Virus record (IMG/VR): IMGVR_UViG_3300005549_000023
Span: 1-30,672 of that record
DNA: 30,672 nt
Direction: 5' to 3' (one strand)
Source: a virus
Part shown: one piece after another, positions 13,096 through 20,996 of the stretch
How the letters are laid out: every line of letters begins with the position of its first letter
How positions within the stretch are numbered: position 1 is the stretch's first letter
Notes under the pieces: generated by a model
The model's input: only the letters and a program-made list of their open reading frames with translations
The model's database searches: none
Told to the model about the DNA's origin: nothing
Position numbers and translations under genes: made by a program

Positions 13096-14037
13096 ATGCC
13101 CTACGACTCAATTATCTCGCGCACCGATGTAGCTGCGCTAATCCCTGAAAATGTCAGCAACGAGATGCTGACGAATCTCGCCTATCAATCCGCCGCGCTC
13201 GAGCTCAGCCGCCGCACGACAATCTCTACATCGCAGACTCGCATGCCGGTACTTGCTGCGCTGCCGACTGCCTACTTCGTCAACGGCGACACCGGACTGA
13301 AGCAGACCACTGAAGCAGCGTGGGCCAACAAGTTCCTGAACGTTGAAGAGATCGCGGCCATCGTACCTATCCCTGAGAACGTGCTGGATGATGCGACCTA
13401 TGACATCTGGGGCAACGTGCGGCCTTTGCTTGAACAAGCAGCCGGACGTGCGCTTGATGCAGCGGTGTTCTTCGGTGTGAACAAGCCCGCGAGTTGGCCG
13501 GATGACATTGCTACCGCCGCCGCAGCCGCAGGCAACACAGTTGACCGAGGCACGAACCTGGCCGCTACAGGTGGGCTGGCAGGTGACATCAGCGACGTGA
13601 TGGCGACAGTGGAGGCGGACGGCTTCTCAGTGACCGGCGTCGTCACTCAGCGCTCCTACCTCGGCAGGTTCAGGCAGGTCCGTAGCACGCAAGGCGAGCG
13701 ACTGCTGGACGTGGACCTTAACGGCAAGTTAGTGGAAGGCGCACCCTACCGGATTTCAATGGACGGACTATGGCCTACCGGCAGCAACTCCGCTGAACTG
13801 TTCGCCGGCGACTTCTCAAACTCCATCATTGGCGTCCGTAAAGACTTCACTTACAAGCGATTGAGTGAGGCGGTTATCCAGGACAACACTGGCGCAATCG
13901 TCTACAACCTCGCACAACAGGATATGATTGCTATTCGGCTGACGTTCCGAGTGGCGTGGCAGGTCTCAAACGTAATAAATTATGCGCAACCAGTTGAAGC
14001 ATCTAGGTATCCATTCGCCATACTGGTTACGCCGTAA
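13096..14037 (+). CDS. major capsid protein, HK97 fold
   Basis: The 313-residue product builds the icosahedral shell. Features typical of the HK97-type family are seen: RRTTISTSQTRMPVLAALPT in the N-arm/E-loop region, ETTEAAWANKFLNVEEIAAIVP-like sequence (TEAAWANKFLNVEEIAAIVP), then IPENVLDDATYDIWGNVRPL, the A-domain stretch GFSVTGVVTQRSYLGRFRQV and the C-terminal FRVAWQVSNVINYAQPVEAS. There is no long N-terminal delta domain, so the separate upstream scaffold would serve instead. GGAGGAG precedes the ATG. It is the best identified structural gene besides the terminase and portal. Confidence 0.93.
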   Translation: MPYDSIISRTDVAALIPENVSNEMLTNLAYQSAALELSRRTTISTSQTRMPVLAALPTAYFVNGDTGLKQTTEAAWANKFLNVEEIAAIVPIPENVLDDATYDIWGNVRPLLEQAAGRALDAAVFFGVNKPASWPDDIATAAAAAGNTVDRGTNLAATGGLAGDISDVMATVEADGFSVTGVVTQRSYLGRFRQVRSTQGERLLDVDLNGKLVEGAPYRISMDGLWPTGSNSAELFAGDFSNSIIGVRKDFTYKRLSEAVIQDNTGAIVYNLAQQDMIAIRLTFRVAWQVSNVINYAQPVEASRYPFAILVTP

Positions 14038-14115
14038 ATGGACCATGTCGCAATTACAGTTAGGCGCGGTAGCGCGGATGTTACCGCCAGCGGTTACTTT
14101 CACGGAGGTTTAGCA

Positions 14116-14523
14116 ATGGCTAAAGAACAAACAAGCGCAAAGGCTGATGAGTACAAGGGCACCGGTGGCGATGCGCTCAGTAATCGTCCAGTCGAAGAAG
14201 GCGGGCTGAAGAAGGGCGGCGAGTTGGGCGGCAAACAAGTACAGGAAAAGATGGACGAGGAGCAGGAGAAGGGCTATCGGGGCTTCGTTCCTGATCCGAC
14301 GCCAAACGAAAACTACACTGTTGCAGGCGTAACCAGCGGAGCACCGACGCCGGAGAATAATCCACAAGCAGCAGCTGAAGCGGGCTCAACGAAGTTTGCG
14401 CAGGTGGGTGCTGAGCCGGCTAAACCCGCTGAGAAAGTAACGCTGAAGAATGCCGAGGGTCGCGAGATTCGCGTCTCTCCTAAACTTCAATCGCAGTATC
14501 CGGATTACAAGGAAGGTAAATAA
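14116..14523 (+). CDS. charged Gly/Lys/Glu-rich hypothetical protein
   Basis: This 135-residue protein is low in hydrophobic residues and probably disordered for much of its length (GGLKKGGELGGKQVQEKMDE). The C-terminus (VTLKNAEGREIRVSPKLQSQ) looks folded. The ATG at 14116 is chosen because GGAGG lies seven bases upstream; the frame is open back to an ATG at 14038 that abuts the capsid stop but has no ribosome site. Between capsid and decoration genes it is likely a minor head protein; this is inference. Confidence 0.65.
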   Translation: MAKEQTSAKADEYKGTGGDALSNRPVEEGGLKKGGELGGKQVQEKMDEEQEKGYRGFVPDPTPNENYTVAGVTSGAPTPENNPQAAAEAGSTKFAQVGAEPAKPAEKVTLKNAEGREIRVSPKLQSQYPDYKEGK

Positions 14524-14525
14524 CG

Positions 14526-14792
14526 ATGCCAGCTGTCAAGATGGTGCCGATCCACGATGAAGAGGGAAATGTGGTTGACAGACGCTTCGAGGCCAGCAAC
14601 TCATTTGCCGCAGCCGCCGCAAAAAACCGTATGCCTATGTTTCGCGCCGACGGCAAACCAGTCAACGTCAATCGTAAGCTCCAGGCACGAGGCCACTACG
14701 ACGATCGGCATGGATTTATCACACCAGAGCAGCATCGTCTAGCGAATGCTCGGCCTACCGCTGCCGTTAAGCGAGAGGAGAACGGAAAATGA
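14526..14792 (+). CDS. small hypothetical head-region protein
   Basis: This 88-residue basic protein begins MPAVKMVPIHDEEGNVVDRR two bases after the previous stop. It has an Ala-rich helix (FAAAAAKNRM) and no metal or membrane features. It overlaps the next gene by four bases, so it is translated with the decoration-like protein. Confidence 0.6.
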   Translation: MPAVKMVPIHDEEGNVVDRRFEASNSFAAAAAKNRMPMFRADGKPVNVNRKLQARGHYDDRHGFITPEQHRLANARPTAAVKREENGK

Positions 14793-15196
14793 GCAGTAAA
14801 GCGCCGTTTGTCCACACGCTGGAAGAGAATGCGCCTGCTGTCGGAGCCGCCGCTGACAAAGATACCGTCATTGGCCGAGCGCCGTTCGCAGGTACAATCA
14901 CGGCAGTCACTTATACTCCCGACGCGCAACTCAACGGAGCCAACACTGAGTCCCGCACCTTGAGCGTTATTAACAAGGGCACCGATGGTAACGGAACGAC
15001 ATCGGTGGCGACGAAAGCATTTACCTCTGGCGTCAATGCTAACGATTTTGACGAAACGGCGCTGACGTTGAGCGGCACGCCTGCGAATCTCGTTGTGGCT
15101 GATGGTGACATACTGGCGCTCAATTCGCTTCATGTAGGCACGACCGGACTGGCCGATCCCGGCGGCAAAATAAGAGTAACGATTAGTCGAAGTTAA
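14789..15196 (+). CDS. putative capsid decoration / head protein
   Basis: This 135-residue protein is rich in Ala, Thr, Gly and Asn and predicts mainly beta strands (GTITAVTYTPDAQLNGANTE, TRTLSVINKG-like, ALTLSGTPANLVVADGDILA). That composition, and a place just after the capsid gene, fit a head decoration or stabilising protein with a beta-sandwich fold. A hydrophobic membrane segment is absent. ATGA and TAATG overlaps join it to both neighbours. Confidence 0.6.
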   Translation: MSSKAPFVHTLEENAPAVGAAADKDTVIGRAPFAGTITAVTYTPDAQLNGANTESRTLSVINKGTDGNGTTSVATKAFTSGVNANDFDETALTLSGTPANLVVADGDILALNSLHVGTTGLADPGGKIRVTISRS

Positions 15197-15390
15197 TGAG
15201 AGCGCCGACCGAAGAAGAACAACGTGCTGAAGATTATCGTCGCAGTGCGGTTAAGCGTAAACGAGCAATGGCGGAACGAAGACGCAAGTTACGAGGCAAT
15301 AGTGGAGTACGAGCACAGTTAGCACGTAACTGGAAGCCGCTGCTTGCAGATGAATGTGGAGATACCAGCTATCCTGAGAACCGGAAATGA
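15196..15390 (+). CDS. small Arg/Lys-rich protein
   Basis: This 64-residue, strongly basic protein (RRSAVKRKRAMAERRRKLRG) starts at an ATG sharing a base with the previous stop. The charge suggests nucleic acid binding or an assembly role, but no family is recognised. Its stop overlaps the next ATG. Confidence 0.55.
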   Translation: MRAPTEEEQRAEDYRRSAVKRKRAMAERRRKLRGNSGVRAQLARNWKPLLADECGDTSYPENRK

Positions 15391-15656
15391 GCACTGAAGA
15401 CAAAACACCGCAGGAAAAGTTCGATGCCGACTTCGAAGAGTGGGCGGGAACGAACTTTATCCCCGAAGACGCACGTCTAGCGTTAAAGGCTATTGCGCAT
15501 CGCTGGTATTTCTTTGGGCGAGCACACGCAACGACAGCAAACGCAAAGATGTTAGAGCACTTTGCTCAGGAATTACGTGGAACCGTAATGGGGGCCGATA
15601 ACGCGCAGTACGACCTAATAGGTAATACTATACCGAGCGAGGGGCGTGTCTCGTAG
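15387..15656 (+). CDS. small helical hypothetical protein
   Basis: This 89-residue protein is mostly helical (DARLALKAIAHRWYFFGRAH) and acidic at the N-terminus. It lies between the decoration and connector genes, overlapping the upstream gene by ATGA and ending one base before the next ATG. Function unknown. Confidence 0.6.
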   Translation: MSTEDKTPQEKFDADFEEWAGTNFIPEDARLALKAIAHRWYFFGRAHATTANAKMLEHFAQELRGTVMGADNAQYDLIGNTIPSEGRVS

Positions 15657-16022
15657 ATGCCGCTGACATACACAGACCCGGCTTCAACCTATAGCGATGC
15701 GGTATTCACCGCACTGGAAAAGGAACGCATCCGCGACATCCTGCAACTGGATGCGCTCTCAACGCTTGATACTCCTATCAGCGAACTGACTGCGGACCAA
15801 CGTCGTGCTACCCGCTACGACATAGACCTTTGGATAAACGATGTCGGGGAAGGGACAGTCGCGGTGAAGGGAGCAAGTGACGGTGTGGACTTTTCGACGA
15901 CGCGAGATCGAAATGCAATTCGCAGTCGGATGGCCCTGCGGCTGGGATTCAGCGTACCCTCGACTGGCGGATTATTCCGTATCCCGGTGGTAAGTGGTTA
16001 CGGCTGTTACGATGATTACTAA
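15657..16022 (+). CDS. probable head-tail connector (adaptor position)
   Basis: This 121-residue protein starts right after the previous stop. It has helical N-terminal sequence (SDAVFTALEKERIRDILQLD) and a C-terminal beta-like tail ending GYGCYDDY. Position two genes after the decoration protein, and before three other small head-tail genes, is where the portal adaptor is normally encoded. No motif settles this, so it is context-based. Its stop overlaps the next ATG. Confidence 0.55.
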   Translation: MPLTYTDPASTYSDAVFTALEKERIRDILQLDALSTLDTPISELTADQRRATRYDIDLWINDVGEGTVAVKGASDGVDFSTTRDRNAIRSRMALRLGFSVPSTGGLFRIPVVSGYGCYDDY

Positions 16023-16384
16023 TGGCGTTCGGAGTCAATGTCGCAAAGGGGCGATCAAAAGGCCATGACGTACGGCGGAAGCTGTACCTTGGTAAAGACG
16101 CAACACTGATTCTCGTCAAAGGCAGTCGCGGCGAACAGAAGTTGGCGGAATTGACAACCGGATGGAACTTGGACTTGCGTGAACGGATTGAGCCAGTCAC
16201 TGGCGCCCACTACTACCCGCTCTACATCGACGACCCGAGCGGTGAACGCTTGCAGGTGCTGAGAGAGATGGTGGCAGTGAGGTTCAATGGAAACTATTAC
16301 AAACCAATCGCCAAGCCAAACTTTCAGAGTGCGATTCCGAGCTATATGTTTAAGGTACAGGATATGGGGCCGCAGCTAATATGA
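16022..16384 (+). CDS. probable head completion / stopper protein
   Basis: This 120-residue protein predicts mostly beta strands (DATLILVKGSRGEQKLAEL, GAHYYPLYIDDPSGERLQVL). Stopper proteins that seal the filled head are small beta-barrels encoded in this position after the adaptor. The assignment rests on size, predicted fold and order only. It overlaps genes on both sides by one to four bases. Confidence 0.5.
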   Translation: MAFGVNVAKGRSKGHDVRRKLYLGKDATLILVKGSRGEQKLAELTTGWNLDLRERIEPVTGAHYYPLYIDDPSGERLQVLREMVAVRFNGNYYKPIAKPNFQSAIPSYMFKVQDMGPQLI

Positions 16385-16704
16385 ACAGACGTAGGTTTAC
16401 AGGGTTGATGATTGCTGTAGCAGTAACTGCTACCACTGTAAAACTCTGCGACGAACTGACACCGAAGCCAATCGCGCGACTGATTAACCACGATGATTGT
16501 ATGTGGTACAGAGACTGGCGTAGCGGGATGCGGTTTACGGCTAAAGCTGGTCAGTATGACAGTTATGAGATGTTTGAACGTTGCGAAGGTGGTCAGGCTT
16601 TGGTTTACCGAGAACCTCCGACGTGCCCGGACTACACTGGCCGTGATTGGTTGCGAGAGGTAGTTCAGGGTCATGTTGATGCGGGAAATGCGGAGTGGCT
16701 ATGA
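16381..16704 (+). CDS. protein with Tat-like signal sequence
   Basis: This 107-residue protein opens MNRRRFTGLMIAVAVTATTV, a good match to a twin-arginine signal: RRRF-x-G-L-M, a hydrophobic core, then polar sequence. Four Cys follow (LCDEL, DDCMWY, ERCEGG, PTCPDY), which could form disulfides outside the cytoplasm. The DNA start resembles that of the 10460 gene. It interrupts the head-tail connector genes, so it may be an accessory gene inserted there. Its ATG and stop overlap the neighbours. Confidence 0.65.
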   Translation: MNRRRFTGLMIAVAVTATTVKLCDELTPKPIARLINHDDCMWYRDWRSGMRFTAKAGQYDSYEMFERCEGGQALVYREPPTCPDYTGRDWLREVVQGHVDAGNAEWL

Positions 16705-17138
16705 GCACCCCACTCGCACGAGTTGAATACGGCAGAATCTTTGACAACTACGAACGGGAAGTGCGCCGTCTGCGTGACGAAGCGCTGCGTGAATCCGGCA
16801 AGGTCATGCGTCGCGAGCAGGAAGCGTCGATGCGGCTGCGCTGGTATCGCACAGGCGCGTCGGTCGAATCACTCAGCGAGAAGACGACAGCAGACGAAGA
16901 ATCAGCCACCTACTCGCTTACTGTCGGCACTTTCTACAGCATCTTCGGCGAGTATGGCACTGGTAGGCGAGGGGCAGAGACAGGTCAACCACCGCCGCCG
17001 TTCTACCGTTATGGTAGCAAACCGGGAATGGCCGCACGAAGATTTAGCAGGCTAGCAATTGAGGTTGCGCTACCGCAGATTCGAGACGTCCACTTGCTGA
17101 ATGCACGACAGTTTGCGGCGGCGGTGACGAAGGGGTGA
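16701..17138 (+). CDS. HK97 gp10-like / tail completion protein
   Basis: The protein has 145 residues. An N-terminal helical region (NYEREVRRLRDEALRESGKV) is followed by SLTVGTFYSIFGEYGTGRRG, a pattern typical of HK97 gp10-like proteins in which a Tyr- and Gly-rich loop precedes PPFYRYG. Proteins of this family act at the head-tail joint or in tail completion. The ATG at 16701 overlaps the previous stop, preferred over an in-frame GTG at 16695. Confidence 0.65.
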   Translation: MSTPLARVEYGRIFDNYEREVRRLRDEALRESGKVMRREQEASMRLRWYRTGASVESLSEKTTADEESATYSLTVGTFYSIFGEYGTGRRGAETGQPPPPFYRYGSKPGMAARRFSRLAIEVALPQIRDVHLLNARQFAAAVTKG

Positions 17139-17141
17139 GCG

Positions 17142-17246
17142 ATGGATATTGACGGATGGCTAACGCTTTACACGATTGGCGGAATTCTAGCGTTCTTTGC
17201 AGTTCTGGCTATCGGGTTACGAATGAGAGGTGGATGGAGATCGTGA
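17142..17246 (+). CDS. 34-residue single-helix membrane peptide
   Basis: AAGGGG lies about seven bases before the ATG. The peptide has one hydrophobic helix (YTIGGILAFFAVLAIGL, residues about 10-26) and a basic end (RMRGGWRS), predicting N-out, C-in insertion. It is too short for most gene callers, but the ribosome site and packing support it. Role unknown. Confidence 0.5.
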   Translation: MDIDGWLTLYTIGGILAFFAVLAIGLRMRGGWRS

Positions 17247-17247
17247 A

Positions 17248-17829
17248 ATGCCGCCACCGACGCCGAACGAAATCAGGACGCAAATCAAAGCGTTACTGAC
17301 TCCTGTAATCGCCACTTCAGCAACGAAGAAGGCCAAGATCATTGAATACCTAGCATGGGCGTTCCGTGAAGGCGGCGGGGAAGACCCGAGCAACTTGCGA
17401 AGCGAGCTCGATCCGGTGCCGCTACTCGAAGGAAGCGGGGTGATTGATCGCATCAATTGCTTAATGATTAGCGAGCGTGGTTTTGGGCAGTCGATGGGAG
17501 TGAGAGACTCGACGCGCACTGAGATGTCGCCGCGTGGGAAGAACATCATTACGCGACGATTCGGGATGGCGTACTTCTACCAATTTGGCGAAGCAAGTGA
17601 ACTGACGTTCTCTGACAATGTTGAGCTGATACGCACGACGCTCAACGACAACCAGACGCTGGGCTTTCCAATAGTCACAGCGGACCACCGCGACGGACCC
17701 GGGAAGTTCATTGACGGCCACGGCGGTTTACAGGTGCCCGACATGCCATTGGAGCCATTTGGTGTGTTGGCTCATGTGATGATTGCGAACCTGGAAGTAA
17801 GGGTAATAGAACCAATGACAAGGAATTAA
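17248..17829 (+). CDS. hypothetical neck/tail terminator-region protein
   Basis: This 193-residue protein lies between the gp10-like and tail tube genes, where a tail terminator is expected. Helices near the start (IRTQIKALLTPVIATSATKK) and strands later (GMAYFYQFGEASELTFSDNV, IANLEVRVIEP) fit an alpha/beta terminator-like fold, but no diagnostic motif is seen and it is longer than most. ATG 17248 has GGAG eight bases upstream; an in-frame GTG at 17230 lacks one. Confidence 0.6.
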   Translation: MPPPTPNEIRTQIKALLTPVIATSATKKAKIIEYLAWAFREGGGEDPSNLRSELDPVPLLEGSGVIDRINCLMISERGFGQSMGVRDSTRTEMSPRGKNIITRRFGMAYFYQFGEASELTFSDNVELIRTTLNDNQTLGFPIVTADHRDGPGKFIDGHGGLQVPDMPLEPFGVLAHVMIANLEVRVIEPMTRN

Positions 17830-17831
17830 TA

Positions 17832-18455
17832 ATGAAACTTTCCGATGCTATAAGGTTTGGCCGCACATTAAGGCCTGAGTCACATCAGGAGGGTTGGCCC
17901 TTCGTGCGTGTAGTCAACGGCGACAGCACAGATCTTTACAGTGACGTGTGGGGCGCGGCGGTTGAGGCGGTGCATTCCATCATCACGCATCGCTCATGGA
18001 CTGAGGATTCGTATCAGTCGGACATGGCGTATTTCGTCGAAGTTCAGCGCCAGCACTTCGACAACTATTTCCGTACCCCGGCCAATTGTCCCGGCGCAGC
18101 ATCTCGTCAAGCGCTGGGGCAACATGCTCCCCGAAAGACCAAGGGGGATACCTACCCTATTGTCTATGAGGAGCGGACAAGTATTGGCCCTGTGACTACT
18201 GACTGCCACTTAATCCTGAACCTTGCCGAGTTCATTGAGCATGGCTTTTACATTCACAACTGGTCCAGTGAAGAGTGCGCGCAGGCCGCTGAATACTACG
18301 AGCAGGGAAACCAGATCCTGGTCGCGCAAACCTTCGATCACTATCAGGATGAAGCAGTGCGTCGTTCCGTCTCGCAGAAACTGACCGCCGCCGCATGGCA
18401 ACGGGAACTACAACGCCGCAATCGTCAAACAGGCAATCGAGTCTACGTTCATTAA
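17832..18455 (+). CDS. hypothetical protein, possible tail assembly role
   Basis: This 207-residue soluble protein has AAGGA about eight bases before its ATG. It is rich in aromatic residues and His (HFDNYFRTPANCPGAAS, HGFYIHNWSSEECAQAAEYY). No known domain is recognised. It sits directly before the major tail protein and could be a minor tail or assembly factor. Confidence 0.6.
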   Translation: MKLSDAIRFGRTLRPESHQEGWPFVRVVNGDSTDLYSDVWGAAVEAVHSIITHRSWTEDSYQSDMAYFVEVQRQHFDNYFRTPANCPGAASRQALGQHAPRKTKGDTYPIVYEERTSIGPVTTDCHLILNLAEFIEHGFYIHNWSSEECAQAAEYYEQGNQILVAQTFDHYQDEAVRRSVSQKLTAAAWQRELQRRNRQTGNRVYVH

Positions 18456-18470
18456 GGAGGCTATTAGCCA

Positions 18471-19226
18471 ATGCCTTTAACTTCGCTCCAAGGCCCGGTG
18501 TTCACTGCCGACAGAGACGGCTCCGGCAACCCGATTAACTACGCGTGGGCAGGCAATTCCCCTGACTCGAGTGTTGGGCTGTCCACTGAGACACTCACGC
18601 ACAAAGAGTCATATACCGGACTGCGCACTACCGATGCACGCATCATTACGGAAACGTCAGCCACTATCTCCATCACCGTAGACGACTTCAAGGAGTCCAA
18701 CTTTGCGATGGCGGCGTACGGTGTGGCAGCAGCGATTAGTGGCGGCGCGGTGACTGGTGAAGCGGTACTTAGCACGGTGCCGGTGGTAGGCGAGCGCTAT
18801 GCTCTAAAGGCCACTGGACGCGTCAGCGCGTTGGTGCTGAAAGGCAATGCGATAACAATCTCCAGCTCCTTGTACACCGTCGATGCCAGTGGCGTGATTG
18901 TGTTTAGCGATGTGACGGGAATCGCTGCGCCGATTACTGCTGACTACACGAACGCGGCTAGTCGCCAGGTAGGAGTGTTCAAGACCGCTCCGCCTGAGAA
19001 GCATGTCCGCGTGGATGGCTACAACACCGCACGTACAGTGTCGGGTGACTTTGAACGGCTAGTACTGGATGCCTTCAAGACGCGCCTCGACCCGCTAGAG
19101 ACGCTGAACCTGATCCACGACGAGTTCGGCACGATGGTCATTAACGGCTCGGTGCTGGTGGATACGACCAAGGCGCAGGCGAGTGCCACGGGCCAGTTTA
19201 TGCGGCTGATTTACTTCGACGCTTAA
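18471..19226 (+). CDS. major tail tube protein
   Basis: This 251-residue product should polymerise into the tail tube. It is beta-rich with Thr/Ser/Ala composition typical of tube subunits (TDARIITETSATISITVDDF, VSALVLKGNAITISSSLYTV, GVIVFSDVTGIAAPITADYT). Order supports it: it follows the connector genes and precedes the G/G-T chaperones and tape measure. A strong AAGGAGG lies about ten bases upstream, consistent with high expression. No Ig-like extra domain is seen at the C-terminus. Confidence 0.8.
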   Translation: MPLTSLQGPVFTADRDGSGNPINYAWAGNSPDSSVGLSTETLTHKESYTGLRTTDARIITETSATISITVDDFKESNFAMAAYGVAAAISGGAVTGEAVLSTVPVVGERYALKATGRVSALVLKGNAITISSSLYTVDASGVIVFSDVTGIAAPITADYTNAASRQVGVFKTAPPEKHVRVDGYNTARTVSGDFERLVLDAFKTRLDPLETLNLIHDEFGTMVINGSVLVDTTKAQASATGQFMRLIYFDA

Positions 19227-19245
19227 GACACAGGGAGGGCAACTG

Positions 19246-19569
19246 ATGCCGACGAGATTTGAGCAACGCGACAAGGATGGGAATTTAACCGAAACGTACA
19301 TCATCAGCGATGAGAAACAGAAGGTCGATCCAGAAGTCCTCCTGCGTGCGTGGTCTTCGGAAAAGGGAAAACCGCGTTCAGTACCAGAGGGATACGAGCA
19401 CATCGGCACCGTCGATGGCGATCCCGACGCCTTGCGCACCGAAGGCTCCACTCACTATTACGCCAAATCCGGCAGTTATGAGAAGGAAAAGCCGTCGAAG
19501 TTAAGCGGGCTGCGTGCGGTGGTAGCCGAGGCTGAAGTACGCAAGGAAGCTGAGGTTGTACCGAAATGA
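19246..19569 (+). CDS. hypothetical tail-region protein
   Basis: This 107-residue charged protein has GGAGGG upstream of its ATG. It is Lys/Glu-rich, especially at the C-terminus (VAEAEVRKEAEVVPK), with a short beta-like centre (EGYEHIGTVDGDPDALRTEG). Its stop overlaps the start of the tail assembly chaperone, so it is co-translated with it. No family recognised. Confidence 0.6.
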   Translation: MPTRFEQRDKDGNLTETYIISDEKQKVDPEVLLRAWSSEKGKPRSVPEGYEHIGTVDGDPDALRTEGSTHYYAKSGSYEKEKPSKLSGLRAVVAEAEVRKEAEVVPK

Positions 19570-20096
19570 CGCCAGAGACTTTTACCGAGACTGCCGGGAC
19601 TCACTATAGCGAGCAATCTACGCCACCATCACCTGCTCGCCCTACCGACGCGGAAGAAATTGTCAATCACCCTGCCATCGTCAAAGCTTTTGGACGCGAG
19701 TATGCCATTAAGCGCTTCAGCATGGCGCAGGTGTTTCGCTCGGTCGAACACGTTGCTCCGTTCAGCTACGTGCTGAAACAAATTCTCACGCTGCCCCGTG
19801 ACGCACAGAACCGCGTTATCATCACTGACCAGCAGAAGACGGAATTCGCTATCACCGCGCTCTCCATCAGCGGACCGTCCGCTCTCGGACTAATCTCCGT
19901 CGCCACCAACGAACCTATTGAGTGGCTGGAGATGGATGACAAGAATCCCCTCGACGGCCTGCGCGTACTTGCTGCCGTACTGGAGAAGAACCTCGATTTT
20001 TTTACCCCCGAGAACATCGACGAAGTGACCCGCATGGTCGGCGGGTTGACACGCGCAGTAGTCGCGTTCTCTGGCAACACTTCGACGACCTCGTAG
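19566..20096 (+). CDS. tail assembly chaperone G
   Basis: This 176-residue protein lies before the tape measure gene, where the lambda G/GT-type chaperones are found. It is helical in the central part (QKTEFAITALSISGPSALGL, NPLDGLRVLAAVLEKNLDFF) as in this class. Its frame contains a seven-T run at 19997-20003 read as GAT TTT TTT ACC, a slippery site allowing a -1 shift into a downstream frame. Most ribosomes should stop at 20094-20096 and yield this form, which binds the tape measure during tail assembly. Confidence 0.75.
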   Translation: MTPETFTETAGTHYSEQSTPPSPARPTDAEEIVNHPAIVKAFGREYAIKRFSMAQVFRSVEHVAPFSYVLKQILTLPRDAQNRVIITDQQKTEFAITALSISGPSALGLISVATNEPIEWLEMDDKNPLDGLRVLAAVLEKNLDFFTPENIDEVTRMVGGLTRAVVAFSGNTSTTS

Positions 20097-20500
20097 CCAA
20101 CGGTCACGACTACAACACAGTTCTTCTTGTCTACACTCTCGCGCACTTAAACAAATTCTTACGCGAAGGTGACGCACGGCGACGACGACAGTTTATTGAG
20201 TCAGTCCACGCCTTCCGCATCAGTCAGTACGATCTCAAACACTTCCGTGAGTCCGTCCGTCGTCTTGAACAGCAAGACCGCCAGATCCGCCGACAGGAGG
20301 CACGACTTGACGGACGACGCTGGCAGGAGTCGATTAGCGATGTCGAGGCAGAAGCACTGGATTCACAGCGACAGGAGTATTTATCCGATTGGAGCGAGAG
20401 TGAGCGTGAGCGATTCAAGCAGCAGCAGTCGCAGATGTGGAGTTTGATTCCGCCCGAGCACAGGTTGAAAGCGGAGAGGTTTGCGAGAGGGCTGGTGTGA
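19566..20500 (+). CDS. tail assembly chaperone G-T, -1 frameshift product
   Basis: The -1 frame is open from 19940 to TGA at 20498-20500, has no usable start codon before its far end and looks coding after about 20070 (WQHFDDLVANGHDYN, then a charged helical tail QQDRQIRRQEARLDGRRW). Slipping at T TTT TTT (19997-20003) would join residues 1-146 of G to 165 residues of T, about 311 in all. A nearby hairpin CCCGC/GCGGG (20029-20045) could help, although it lies farther downstream than usual. Because the run is homopolymeric, slippage during transcription is also possible. A different slip point nearer the G stop cannot be excluded, since sequence between 20003 and 20070 looks more natural in the G frame. 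Confidence 0.65.
19997..20003 (+). promoter_or_regulatory. slippery heptamer for -1 frameshifting
   Basis: The seven-T run is placed exactly as X XXY YYZ in the chaperone G frame: T TTT TTT followed by ACC. Re-pairing one base back keeps both Phe codons. It is the longest T run in this gene and the only perfect heptamer I find in the overlap of the two frames. Confidence 0.6.
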
Positions 20501-20515
20501 TAGAATTGGTGGGCC

Positions 20516-20758
20516 ATGTTCCCTCTTGACGCAACCACCGTCCTTGAGATCCAACGTGAGCGGCAGAAGTGGACGGAGAGGCCGTGCGCTACCGGGTTTT
20601 ATTGGTTGAGGGGGTGGGGTGACGCACTGCTTGACGTAGAAATGGTTTTGGTATCCGATGACTGTCTCTGGTTTACTCCGTGGGGATCAGACAGCGACTA
20701 CGAAATAACGGAGACTACTGGCATGTGGTCCGGCCCGTTGGTGCCGCCATCATGCTAA
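20516..20758 (+). CDS. small hypothetical protein
   Basis: This 80-residue, Trp-rich protein (TGFYWLRGWGDALLDVEMVL, LWFTPWGSDSDYEI) lies between the chaperones and the zinc protein. No Shine-Dalgarno is visible; a TAGAAT element ends nine bases before the ATG, similar to the leaderless arrangements elsewhere in the window. Small proteins of the form CYWYR-x-G-W-x-V-x(n)-W are common in phages and have no known role. Its stop overlaps the next gene. Confidence 0.6.
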   Translation: MFPLDATTVLEIQRERQKWTERPCATGFYWLRGWGDALLDVEMVLVSDDCLWFTPWGSDSDYEITETTGMWSGPLVPPSC

Positions 20759-20931
20759 TCGATGTCCGCTGCCAGCACTGCCAACATCTCCTCTGTCGCG
20801 TCTCCCGTGACTTCTACGGCATTGTCGAGGTGAAGTGCGACAAGTGCAAGCGACTCCAAAAAGTGTCGCTCAGCTTCATCCTGCGACAAATTCCCCCGCC
20901 TGATGTAAAACCTGCTACAATCCCCCGCTAG
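20752..20931 (+). CDS. Com-like zinc-ribbon protein
   Basis: This 59-residue protein begins MLIDVRCQHCQHLLCRVSRD and continues EVKCDKCKRLQKVSL. Two CxxC pairs 20 or so residues apart, framed by these short strands, match the Mu Com zinc-ribbon type. Com of phage Mu activates translation of mom by binding its mRNA. Many Com-like proteins in other phages have no adjacent mom, and none is seen here. The ATG at 20752 overlaps the previous gene's end by seven bases. Confidence 0.65.
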   Translation: MLIDVRCQHCQHLLCRVSRDFYGIVEVKCDKCKRLQKVSLSFILRQIPPPDVKPATIPR

Positions 20932-20996
20932 AGCGCCCGCAGAATCCGCCTTTCATCTCAGAGCGCCAAACGGAATCAACCCCGTGAGGCGCATCC

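Noticed and set aside
14038-14115. N-terminal extension of the 14116 protein
   Set aside because: The ATG at 14038 follows the capsid stop but has no ribosome site, while GGAGG precedes 14116.
20169-20447. 92-codon forward frame in the chaperone T region
   Set aside because: Shadow of the -1 frame; Ser-rich with no domain, and the T frame explains the region.
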